30,515 nucleotides of DNA from B1Sed10-231 sp046483385 (GTDB lineage Bacteria; Planctomycetota; Brocadiia; SM23-32): the NCBI GenBank assembly GCA_046483385.1, contig JAWODG010000043.1, positions 1 through 30,515 of the forward strand, in the 5' to 3' direction. Numbering within the stretch: the first letter of the stretch is position 1; every line of letters starts with the position of its first letter. The notes under the pieces were generated by a model that ran no database searches, was not told the DNA's origin, and saw only the letters and a program-made list of their open reading frames with translations. Shown here piece after piece: positions 1 to 6,330 of the stretch. A program made the translations under genes and the position numbers.

Positions 1-211
1 GCTTTTGTCTGTGCCCCTGTATCTTGGTGTGTCGGAGGCCTCAGTTTGCTCCCCTCGGTCCGGACGGCGTGTGGTCGGCAAAGGCTTCTGGGAACAGGAA
101 ATAGAGCACTTTTGAATCCCGTCTTCTCTTGCCGTTCTTCGTGTTCTTCGTGTCCTTCGTGGTGAAAAGTCGTTGTAGGTTAGTTTGAGGGTGGTTGGGG
201 GCTTGCGTCCG
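1..211. repeat. Intergenic region with degenerate 9-bp triplet repeat
   Basis: No credible gene ends or begins here before position 212. The notable content is three consecutive 9-mers, TTCTTCGTG (135-143), TTCTTCGTG (144-152) and TCCTTCGTG (153-161), followed by GTGAA. Read on the minus strand this gives the peptide-like string TTKDTKNTKN, which I recall as a spurious 'protein' tail in many planctomycete, verrucomicrobial and other environmental genomes. It is therefore best read as a dispersed intergenic repeat rather than as coding sequence. No clear promoter for the downstream gene was seen. Confidence 0.6.
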
Positions 212-1438
212 ATGGCGGAGATCGCCGACAAGTTCAAGCAGCAGTGCTCCTACTCGCCGGACATCATGGTCGGCGCGCTGGTGGACTCCATGCCCTATCC
301 GGTCATCGTGCGGGACATGGAGTATCGCATCGTGCTGGCCAACCGGGCATCGAAGCAGTTCTACGCCGGCGACCTGCTGCGCTGCAAGTGCTACGAGGCC
401 AGCGGCCTGAAGGAGTGCCTCTGCGAGGACTGCCCCGCGCGGGAGGCGGTCGAGACCGGCCGGCCGGTCGAGCGGGAGGTGAGGCACCCCGAGACGGGCG
501 ACTACCTGATAATCGGCGTCTATCCCATGTACGAGCCGGACGGGGCCGCCTGCGGGATCATCGAGACGGTCCGCGACGTGACCGAAGACCGACGCCGCGA
601 GGACAAGATACGCAGCCTGCTGAGCCAGGTGACCCGCACGAACCGCGAGCTGACGCGCTGGCGCCGCAGCTTCCAATACGAGCTGAAGGTGGCGCGCGAG
701 GTGCAGGAGCGGCTGGTGCCGACCGCGCCGGTGTGCGTGGAGGGCATCTGCTTCGACGTCCTCTACCGGCCGTCCGGGGAGGTCGGGGGCGACCTGTTCG
801 ACGTGCTGCCGCTGGACGAAGGCAAGGTGGCCATGCTCATCGCGGACGCGGCCGGGCACGGGGTCGGAGCGGGGCTGGTGGCCGTGATGGTGCGGATGGT
901 GGCCCGCTCCTTCGGAGTGGACAAGACGGCCCCGGCGACCATGCTGAAGACCATGAACGACGAGCTGGTGGACATCGTGCCGCCGGGGCAGTTCGCCACG
1001 GGCTTCTACGCCGTCTGCACGCCGGACGAGCGGAGAATGTCGTACGCGGCGGCCGGCCATCCGGCACCCATCCTGCTGCGGCGGGGGGCGGAGGAGGCGG
1101 AGTGCCTGGAGGAGGGCGGTCTGCCGCTGGGCAGCCTGAAGGAGGCGACCTTCGAGCCGGGCGAGCTGGAGTTCGGGCCGGGGGACAAGCTGCTGCTCTA
1201 CACCGACGGCGTGCTGGACGCGGCCAACGCGGACGGGAAGCGGTTCGGAGCGGACCGACTGGCCGAGGCGGTGGTGAGACACGGGAAGCTGAGCGGGCCG
1301 GACTTCCTGGAAGCGGTCGTCGGGGCCATAGAGGAATTCGCGGACGGCGATCCCGGGGGCGACGACATCACCATCGGGCTGGTGGAGTCCGTGCGCGACA
1401 CCGAGCGCGAGCAGCGGTGGGGGGAGAGCGGGGGATAG
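212..1438 (+). CDS. PAS-domain PP2C-type (RsbU/SpoIIE-like) serine phosphatase
   Basis: Predicted cytoplasmic signalling phosphatase of the PPM/SpoIIE class, whose usual job is to dephosphorylate an anti-sigma-factor antagonist in a partner-switching pathway. Residues about 20-125 form a PAS-like sensor domain ending in the typical 'RDVTEDRRRE' exit. Residues 130-165 look like a coiled-coil linker. Residues 170-395 are the phosphatase domain, with the metal-binding motifs GGDLFD (192-197), ADAAGHG (211-217), YTDGV (330-334) and GGDD (382-385). The PAS domain holds five cysteines within 17 residues (C58, C60, C69, C71, C74), which suggests metal or redox sensing. The ATG at 212 was chosen because homology begins there; a TTG at 185 and a GTG at 191 are also in frame. 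No anti-sigma, STAS or kinase partner is adjacent, so the target is unknown. Confidence 0.88.
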   Translation: MAEIADKFKQQCSYSPDIMVGALVDSMPYPVIVRDMEYRIVLANRASKQFYAGDLLRCKCYEASGLKECLCEDCPAREAVETGRPVEREVRHPETGDYLIIGVYPMYEPDGAACGIIETVRDVTEDRRREDKIRSLLSQVTRTNRELTRWRRSFQYELKVAREVQERLVPTAPVCVEGICFDVLYRPSGEVGGDLFDVLPLDEGKVAMLIADAAGHGVGAGLVAVMVRMVARSFGVDKTAPATMLKTMNDELVDIVPPGQFATGFYAVCTPDERRMSYAAAGHPAPILLRRGAEEAECLEEGGLPLGSLKEATFEPGELEFGPGDKLLLYTDGVLDAANADGKRFGADRLAEAVVRHGKLSGPDFLEAVVGAIEEFADGDPGGDDITIGLVESVRDTEREQRWGESGG

Positions 1439-1688
1439 GTGCGCTGGTTGACGGGGCCGCTGCAAGGCAAACCCCGGCTGCGGGAGGGCTGTGCAGTCGA
1501 GAATGCCAACCCTGAAACGGGACGGGCGGGCGGGAGCCCCCACCCGATCGGTACCGTGGAGATGCATCTGCACGGCCTGAGGCACAGGGTCGCAGATTCT
1601 TCGCCCGCCGAGTAAGCGCGGGCTCAGAATGACCGTGTCACGGGGGCCTGACGCCGGAGGGGCATCGTGCGGGCGGCGATGACGTGCC

Positions 1689-1702
1689 GCCGTTGAAACG
1701 GC
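1689..1702. promoter_or_regulatory. Palindrome overlapping the pyrB -35 box (possible operator)
   Basis: The inverted repeat GCCGTT-GA-AACGGC covers the whole -35 hexamer, so a dimeric repressor bound here would block RNA polymerase. A second inverted repeat, GGCGGC (1672-1677) / GCCGCC (1686-1691), shares its last 3 bp with it. The operator role is an inference from position and symmetry. Confidence 0.4.
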
Positions 1703-1720
1703 GCTTCACTTCGCTATAAT
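1693..1720 (+). promoter_or_regulatory. Sigma-70-type promoter of pyrBI
   Basis: The -35 box TTGAAA (1693-1698) and a consensus -10 box TATAAT (1715-1720) are separated by 16 bp. Transcription would start near 1727, about 46 nt before the pyrB ATG. Confidence 0.75.
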
Positions 1721-1772
1721 CCCTCCAGCAGCGAGTCACCACCGGAAGACCCTATCGCGGGGGACAGAGAGG

Positions 1773-2693
1773 ATGCCGAACGCCGGGGACAGTGTTATCA
1801 GCATCCGCGACTTCGGACGGGACGAGATACTGCAGGTGCTCTCCGTGGCCGCCGGCATGGAGGCGGAGGACCGCTTCGGGCTTCTGGAGGGTTACGTTCT
1901 GGCCACCATGTTCCTGGAGCCGTCCACCCGCACCCGGCTCAGTTTCACCTCCGCCATGATGAAGCTGGGCGGGCAGGTGCTCGACTTCGGGGAGCCGGAG
2001 CACTCGTCCTTCAAGAAGGGGGAGTCGCTGGGGGACGCCATCCGCATCGTGGCCGGCTACTGCGACGTGATGGCCCTGCGCCATCCCTGGGAGGGGGCCG
2101 CGCGGCTGGCCGCCGAGATAGCCGGCGTGCCGGTCATCAACGGCGGCGACGGCGCCAATCAGCATCCCACGCAGACCTTCCTGGACCTCTACACCATCCA
2201 GAAGGTGAAGGGGGGGATCGACGGGCTCACCGTGGGCTTCGTGGGCGACCTGAAGTACGGGCGAACGGTGCACTCGCTGGCCGCGGCATTGAGCCGGTTC
2301 GATTGCCGGCAGGTCTTCGTCGCGCCCGCCAGCCTGGCCCCGCCGGAAGGGCTGCTCAACGAGCTTGACGAGGCCGACGTTCCGTACAGCCAGTCGAACA
2401 AGCTGGGCGGCGTGCTGCCGGAGCTGGACATACTGTACTGCACGCGCATCCAGCAGGAGCGCTTCGCCGACAGTCTGGAATACGAGCGGGTGAAGGGCGC
2501 CTACCGTATCGACATGCAGTTGCTCGAGGAGGGCGGCGCGCGGGATTCTCTGCGCATCATGCACCCGCTGCCACGGGTCGACGAGCTGGCCACGGACGTG
2601 GACGATACGCCCTACGCGGTTTACTTCGAGCAGGCGCGCAACGGCGTGCCCATCCGGCAGGCGCTGCTCGCCCTCGTGCTTGGAAAGGTGTGA
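1773..2693 (+). CDS. pyrB: Aspartate carbamoyltransferase catalytic chain
   Basis: Catalyses carbamoyl phosphate + L-aspartate to N-carbamoyl-L-aspartate, the committed step of pyrimidine synthesis, in the cytoplasm. At 306 aa it matches the usual catalytic-chain length. Carbamoyl-phosphate-binding residues are all present: STRTR (51-55), the loop SSFKKGESLGD with the lysines donated across the subunit interface (78-88), RHP (103-105), HPTQ (131-134) and HPLPR near 270. These positions align closely with S52-R54, K84, R105 and H134 of the E. coli enzyme. The ATG at 1773 follows directly on AGAGAGG (1766-1772). The next gene encodes the regulatory chain and overlaps or abuts it, so the product is very probably the allosteric class B dodecamer. 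A strong promoter with an overlapping palindrome lies upstream. Confidence 0.96.
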   Translation: MPNAGDSVISIRDFGRDEILQVLSVAAGMEAEDRFGLLEGYVLATMFLEPSTRTRLSFTSAMMKLGGQVLDFGEPEHSSFKKGESLGDAIRIVAGYCDVMALRHPWEGAARLAAEIAGVPVINGGDGANQHPTQTFLDLYTIQKVKGGIDGLTVGFVGDLKYGRTVHSLAAALSRFDCRQVFVAPASLAPPEGLLNELDEADVPYSQSNKLGGVLPELDILYCTRIQQERFADSLEYERVKGAYRIDMQLLEEGGARDSLRIMHPLPRVDELATDVDDTPYAVYFEQARNGVPIRQALLALVLGKV

Positions 2694-2695
2694 CC

Positions 2696-3166
2696 ATGGG
2701 GACCGAAGAAGACGCCCGTCAGCAGCTCAGCGTGTCCGCCATACGCAACGGCACGGTCATCGACCACATCCGCAACGAGGCCACCTTCAAGGTGGCTGAG
2801 ATCCTGCGGTTGGAACGGGAGGAGCAGGTCGTGCTGGTGGGCATGAACCTGCCCAGCGGAAAGGTGGGGCGCAAGGGGCTGATCAAGGTCGAGAGCCGGG
2901 AGCTGACCCCGGACGAGGTCAACAAGATCGCGCTCATTGCCCCGGACGCCACGTTGAACATCATCAAGGATTACGCGGTCGTCGAGAAGCGTCACGTGGA
3001 GATGCCGGAGTCGGTGGAGGAGATCGTGCGTTGCGTGAACCCGAACTGCGTGACCAACAAGCAGGACGTGGCGACGCGGTTCGAGGTAATCGGTTCATCA
3101 CCGCCGTCGCTGCGGTGCGTGTACTGCGAGCGGACGATGAGCAGCGGGGACTTCGTCCTGCAGTGA
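2696..3166 (+). CDS. pyrI: Aspartate carbamoyltransferase regulatory chain
   Basis: Non-catalytic subunit that binds nucleotide effectors (CTP/UTP inhibition, ATP activation in the family) and bridges PyrB trimers. The N-terminal two-thirds is the allosteric domain. The C-terminal zinc domain has all four ligands, C113, C118, C141 and C144, in the CX4C...CX2C arrangement of E. coli PyrI (C109, C114, C138, C141). I chose the ATG at 2696, 2 bp after the pyrB stop, because AAAGG (2684-2688) sits 7 nt upstream. An in-frame GTG at 2690 would overlap pyrB by 4 nt and is too close to the ribosome site. The length, 156 aa, is normal. PyrI is typical of archaea and gammaproteobacteria and patchy elsewhere. 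Confidence 0.94.
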   Translation: MGTEEDARQQLSVSAIRNGTVIDHIRNEATFKVAEILRLEREEQVVLVGMNLPSGKVGRKGLIKVESRELTPDEVNKIALIAPDATLNIIKDYAVVEKRHVEMPESVEEIVRCVNPNCVTNKQDVATRFEVIGSSPPSLRCVYCERTMSSGDFVLQ

Positions 3167-3560
3167 GGGGGCGTGCCGAGCTGGAAGCTCGTCACATGCC
3201 AGCCCGTGGGCGGGGCCCCAGGGCGATGGGGCGAGTCCGTCGCCAGGGCCGGAGGGGGCACATTATCCGGCCAACCGCACGTAGTGTGTCACGCCCTTTC
3301 AGGGCTCGACGGTTCCAGGGCTCTCTCCTTCCCGGGGCTGCGCCCCGGGCTGGTATTATCTTGTGCCTGTGGCACGAAAGTCGGCCTCGACGTGTCTGCG
3401 TGCCGTCATGTTGCGGCTGGGGAGGCGGAGATTACGGGCCGGCATCCAGCCGAAGCGCCGGGCAACTTGAGGGCTACTCCTGCCGACTGCTCGGACCCGA
3501 CTCGAGCGGTCACGAACGCCGCCTGCACTTGCTCAACCCGCCCCCGGCAAGGTACTATAG
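3167..3560. other. 394-bp intergenic region downstream of pyrI
   Basis: No gene that I can support; the open frames here are unrelated to any family I recognise. The centre is occupied by the three-hairpin element at 3294-3375. At the right end a weak promoter candidate, TTGCTC (3529-3534) / TACTAT (3553-3558) with an 18-bp spacer, precedes the next gene so closely that its mRNA would be almost leaderless. No U-tract terminator for pyrBI was seen. Confidence 0.55.
3294..3375. repeat. Three-hairpin structured intergenic repeat
   Basis: Three perfect hairpins, each with a 3-nt loop, follow one another. They are CCCT-TTC-AGGG (3294-3304), CCCGGGGC-TGC-GCCCCGGG (3331-3349, 8-bp stem) and GTGCC-TGT-GGCAC (3363-3375). 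The layout 'ccctttcagggct...cccggggctgcgccccgggctggt...gtgcctgtggcac' matches, from memory, a dispersed element common in planctomycete and verrucomicrobial genomes. No open reading frame here looks like a transposase, so it is a non-autonomous, REP-like unit. Its function is unknown. Confidence 0.65.
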
Positions 3561-3908
3561 GTGCATATGGAATCCCTGTTCTCCGTCGCTAATCCGGCCT
3601 GGATACTGCTGCTGACGGCGGCCTTTGAGGCCCTTACCTGCCTTCTGCGGTTCGGCTTCAAGCTGCGTACGGTCAAGCACACGCGCTGGTTTGCCCGCTG
3701 GACGCGGGGAGTGCGCGTCCATCACGGCTACGTGGGGGCGCTGATGGCGGCCGGCGGCACGCTCTGGCTGTCGGGACCGTCGCCATGGCGCACGTGGGTC
3801 CTTTACGTCGGTGCGGCGCTTCTGCTGTCGGACCTCATCCACCACTTCGGGGTGCTCTGGCCCCTGTTGGGCTCCCACGAGTTCGACTTCCTCTACCCCG
3901 AGGACTGA
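3561..3908 (+). CDS. Small uncharacterised membrane protein
   Basis: I do not recognise the family. The 115-aa product has about three predicted membrane helices (residues about 9-28, 56-72 and 78-97) separated by a basic loop rich in Arg/Lys (32-53). It has two histidine pairs: HH at 54-55, just before helix 2, and HH near the end of helix 3. The C-terminus is acidic (DFLYPED). Paired histidines in a membrane setting could bind a metal or haem, but that is speculation. The GTG at 3561 has AAGG (3549-3552) 8 nt upstream; an ATG at 3567 is the alternative. A terminator follows directly, so it seems to be a single-gene unit. Confidence 0.6.
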   Translation: MHMESLFSVANPAWILLLTAAFEALTCLLRFGFKLRTVKHTRWFARWTRGVRVHHGYVGALMAAGGTLWLSGPSPWRTWVLYVGAALLLSDLIHHFGVLWPLLGSHEFDFLYPED

Positions 3909-3909
3909 G

Positions 3910-3939
3910 AGCCTCAGGTCTGCTCCTCAGGGGGCTTTT
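3910..3939 (+). terminator. Rho-independent terminator
   Basis: The outer stem AGCCTC (3910-3915) / GGGGCT (3931-3936), with one G-U pair, encloses an inner AGG/CCT pairing, and TTTT (3936-3939) follows. It begins 1 nt after the stop of the small membrane protein gene. Confidence 0.6.
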
Positions 3940-4025
3940 GCTCGGTAGCGGTACAGGTTCGAGACCTTCGGGGCGGTGAGCATGAGGGAACGCCCGGGGC
4001 GAAGGCGCGGTGGTTCACTCCCGAG

Positions 4026-4044
4026 GCGCGCAAGCTTCGCGCGC
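4026..4044. repeat. GC-rich inverted repeat upstream of CDF-like gene
   Basis: GCGCGC (4026-4031) and GCGCGC (4039-4044) flank AAGCTTC. It lies 44 bp before the next start codon, in a region with no other obvious promoter. It could be an operator or a leader hairpin; nothing distinguishes these. Confidence 0.3.
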
Positions 4045-4088
4045 GGAATCGAACGCGCTCAGAACGAGAGGTCAGCGGGAGGTCGAGC

Positions 4089-4745
4089 ATGCCTGAGGAT
4101 GACAGCGATGTCGCCACTTCAGCTGACCGGTCCCTGCGCGGTGCGGGTGTCCGTCGTGCCATGTGGCTGGCGTTGTTCACGGTCGCGTGGAACGTCATTG
4201 AGGGTGTGATCGCCACGACCGCGGGCGCGCTTGCGGGTTCCGTCGCGCTGGTGGGTTTCGGGGTGGATTCCTTCGTGGAGACGACCAGCGGGGCCGTGGT
4301 CGGGTGGCGGTTCCACCGGGAATCGCGGGGGTTGGACGCCGAAGCGGTCGAGCGGGTCGAACGCCGCGCGTCCCGTATAGCGGGGACGCTTCTGCTGGTG
4401 CTGGCGGCCTACATCTGCGTGGACGCGGGCCGGCGGCTGCTCGGCTATGGGCCGGAGGCGCGTGAGAGCGTGCTCGGCATCATCCTGACGGCCGTCTCGC
4501 TGGCGGTTATGCCGGTGCTCGGTTGGATGAAGCTGCGGACGGCGCGGGCGCTGAACAGCCGGGCGCTGCGGGCGGACGGCTACGAGACGGTCACCTGCGC
4601 CTGGCTGTCGTTCACCACGCTGGCCGGGCTGCTGTTGAACGCCACGCTGGGCTGGCACTGGGCGGACCCGCTGGCCGCGCTGGTACTGGTGCCGCTGATC
4701 GTCCGGGAGGGCATCGAGGGGCTCAAAGGGGAAGAGCTGGAGTGA
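4089..4745 (+). CDS. CDF-like cation transporter, transmembrane domain only
   Basis: Predicted inner-membrane protein of 218 aa with six hydrophobic segments (about 24-42, 46-68, 98-116, 127-146, 168-188, 192-207), matching the cation diffusion facilitator transmembrane fold (divalent cation/H+ antiport in the family). The metal-site helices are recognisable: helix 2 has GVDSFVE (D60, E64) and helix 5 has RADGYETVTC (D163, E166), followed by 'GWHWADPLAAL' as in a CDF subgroup. The cytoplasmic C-terminal dimerisation domain of classical CDFs is missing: the protein ends about 10 residues after helix 6. The ATG at 4089 has GGGAGG 6 nt upstream. The gene converges with the phosphomannomutase gene, with only 6 bp between the stop codons. 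The transported ion cannot be told. Confidence 0.75.
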   Translation: MPEDDSDVATSADRSLRGAGVRRAMWLALFTVAWNVIEGVIATTAGALAGSVALVGFGVDSFVETTSGAVVGWRFHRESRGLDAEAVERVERRASRIAGTLLLVLAAYICVDAGRRLLGYGPEARESVLGIILTAVSLAVMPVLGWMKLRTARALNSRALRADGYETVTCAWLSFTTLAGLLLNATLGWHWADPLAALVLVPLIVREGIEGLKGEELE

Positions 4746-4751
4746 GGTCGG

Positions 4752-6074
4752 TCAGCGTGCCGCATCGATGGCCCGCAGGACCTCCGCGCGGATGCGCTCG
4801 AGGTCTTCGGGGGTGTCGCCCTCGACGCGGACGGTGACGGCCGGTTCGGTGACGCTGGGGCGGCATAGCGCCCAGCCTTTCTCGAACTCCACGCGCACGC
4901 CGTCGGTGTGGTCCTGCGGCCGGTCGGCGAAGCGCTCCTTCACGGCGCTCACGATGGCGGCCGGGTCCCCGTCGGGGATGCGTATGCGGATGTCCTCGCT
5001 GATGAAATAGGGCCCGATTTCGGAGCGCATTCGGGAAAGCGGTTGGTCGGACTGCGCCAGAATCTGCGCCATCAGCAGGGCCGCGTAGAGCCCGTCGTCC
5101 CCGCCGATCTCGCGGAAGAAGAAGTGTCCGCTGGCCTCGCCCGCCATGAGGGCGTCCTCCCTCAGCAGGCGCCGTTTGATAAAGGCGTGCCCGGAGCGCT
5201 CCATCAGCGGCCGCCCGCCGGCCCGCTTTATCTCGCGCGGCACGGTGCGGGTGCACTTCAGGTCATAGACGACGCCCGCCCCCGGGTGTTCCGTCAGCAG
5301 ATGCCGCACGAACAGGATCAGCGTCTCCTCGGGCGGGACGTACTCACCCTCCTCGTCCAGAAAAACCACCCGGTCACCGTCCCCGTCGAAGCAAGCGGCC
5401 ACGTCAGCGCCGGTCTCTCGCACTCTTTCGCCGGCGGCCTCCAGCGCTTCCGGGCGGGAGGGGTTGGGGGAGCGGTCGGGGAAGCGTCCGTCCGGGGTGC
5501 AGAAGAGCTCCACCACGTTGCAGCCGGCGCGCCCGAACGCCACCGGCGCCCAGTCGGACATCGTTCCGTGACCCGCGTCCACGACCACGCTCAATCCCGC
5601 CGCCGCGCTCCCAAACCGCGAGGCCAGCCATTCCAGGTAGTGGGAGCGGACATCGCGAGTCTCCACCGAGCCTGCGCCACTCCTGAAGTCCCCCCGCTCC
5701 ACCCGCCGCCGGACGCGCTCCACGTCGGCCGGGCTGACCGGCAGATCGCCGACCATGAACTTGATGCCGTTGTATTCGGGAGGATTGTGGGAGGCGGTCA
5801 CAATGAGCGCGCCGGCCGTGCCGAAGGTCCTTTGCGCCCAGTAAGCGACCGGTGTCGGGACGATGCCCAGGTCGACGACGTGGCACCCCGCGGCCTTGAG
5901 ACCATCGAGTGCCGCGGCTTTGAGGGCCGGCGTGCTTGTGCGCACGTCGCCGGCAAGCACGCAGTCGGCGCCGTCCAGTTCCGTTCCGACCGCGCGCCCG
6001 ATGGCCCTCGCGGCCGTCTCGTCCAACTGGTCGGGGTAAGTTCCCCGTATGTCGCACGCTTTGAAGATGCTCAC
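4752..6074 (-). CDS. Phosphomannomutase/phosphoglucomutase
   Basis: Alpha-D-phosphohexomutase (ManB/AlgC type) that interconverts mannose or glucose 6- and 1-phosphates, feeding nucleotide-sugar synthesis. At 440 aa it has the four-domain family layout: the active-site phosphoserine loop TASHNP (93-98, Ser95), the magnesium loop DGDGDR (230-235), the sugar-binding loop GEASGH (312-317) and the phosphate-binding RPSVTEP (405-411). The start is a GTG at 6074 with GGGGGA upstream; no closer ATG fits the conserved N-terminus FKACDIRG. A promoter on this strand lies 28 nt upstream, divergent from rpiA. Mannose against glucose preference cannot be read from the sequence, so I give no symbol. Confidence 0.93.
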   Translation of the reverse strand: MSIFKACDIRGTYPDQLDETAARAIGRAVGTELDGADCVLAGDVRTSTPALKAAALDGLKAAGCHVVDLGIVPTPVAYWAQRTFGTAGALIVTASHNPPEYNGIKFMVGDLPVSPADVERVRRRVERGDFRSGAGSVETRDVRSHYLEWLASRFGSAAAGLSVVVDAGHGTMSDWAPVAFGRAGCNVVELFCTPDGRFPDRSPNPSRPEALEAAGERVRETGADVAACFDGDGDRVVFLDEEGEYVPPEETLILFVRHLLTEHPGAGVVYDLKCTRTVPREIKRAGGRPLMERSGHAFIKRRLLREDALMAGEASGHFFFREIGGDDGLYAALLMAQILAQSDQPLSRMRSEIGPYFISEDIRIRIPDGDPAAIVSAVKERFADRPQDHTDGVRVEFEKGWALCRPSVTEPAVTVRVEGDTPEDLERIRAEVLRAIDAAR

Positions 6075-6109
6075 CTCGTCCCCCGGTGCGGTTGACTGTC
6101 CGGGCAGGA

Positions 6110-6138
6110 ATGCTATCGCCTGTGGCTGGTATGGTCAA
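6110..6138 (-). promoter_or_regulatory. Promoter of the phosphohexomutase gene
   Basis: On the minus strand TTGACC (6138-6133) and TAGCAT (6115-6110) are separated by exactly 17 bp. The leader would be about 28 nt. Confidence 0.6.
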
Positions 6139-6151
6139 GCGGCTGCACCTT

Positions 6152-6180
6152 TTGACATGCAGCGGGCGGCATGGTACACA
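6152..6180 (+). promoter_or_regulatory. Candidate promoter of rpiA
   Basis: A consensus -35, TTGACA (6152-6157), is followed after 17 bp by a weak -10, TACACA (6175-6180). It would give a leader of about 145 nt containing both hairpins at 6188-6232. Confidence 0.4.
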
Positions 6181-6187
6181 AGGGGAA

Positions 6188-6232
6188 CCGGGGCCGAAGC
6201 CCCGGCCTCCATGACAAGGCCCCTCCGGGGCC
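6188..6232. repeat. Double-hairpin intergenic element
   Basis: Two perfect hairpins lie 12 nt apart: CCGGGGC-CGAA-GCCCCGG (6188-6205) and GGCCCC-TCC-GGGGCC (6218-6232). The first resembles the central hairpin of the element at 3331-3349. It lies in the 256-bp region between two divergent genes. Confidence 0.5.
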
Positions 6233-6330
6233 CGTCGGCTGCGGTTCTGGCCGCGCATGGGCGTGCCAGGCCCTTTCCGGTCGACGGACGCGCCCGGAAC
6301 AACAGCCTCCTGCGGAGAGGACCTGAAGCG

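Larger units (their letters stand above)
1439..1772. other. 334-bp intergenic region upstream of pyrB
   Basis: No gene was seen. The first 230 bp show no recognisable element. The right third holds a GC hairpin with arms 1672-1677 and 1686-1691, the pyrB promoter and an overlapping palindrome, listed separately. There is no T-run behind the preceding stop codon that would make an intrinsic terminator for the phosphatase gene. Confidence 0.6.

Noticed and set aside
41..1585. 514-codon minus-strand frame opposite the PP2C phosphatase gene
   Set aside because: Antisense shadow of a gene with full catalytic motifs. Its start region includes the TTKDTKNTKN repeat, a common cause of false proteins.
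3031..3615. Open frames in the region between pyrI and the membrane protein gene, including one at 3173-3592
   Set aside because: They run through the three-hairpin repeat and give no family resemblance. No ribosome site supports them.
3940..3970. tRNA-like T-loop GGTTCGAGACC (3956-3966)
   Set aside because: No acceptor, D-arm or anticodon arm can be built around it, so it is a chance match.
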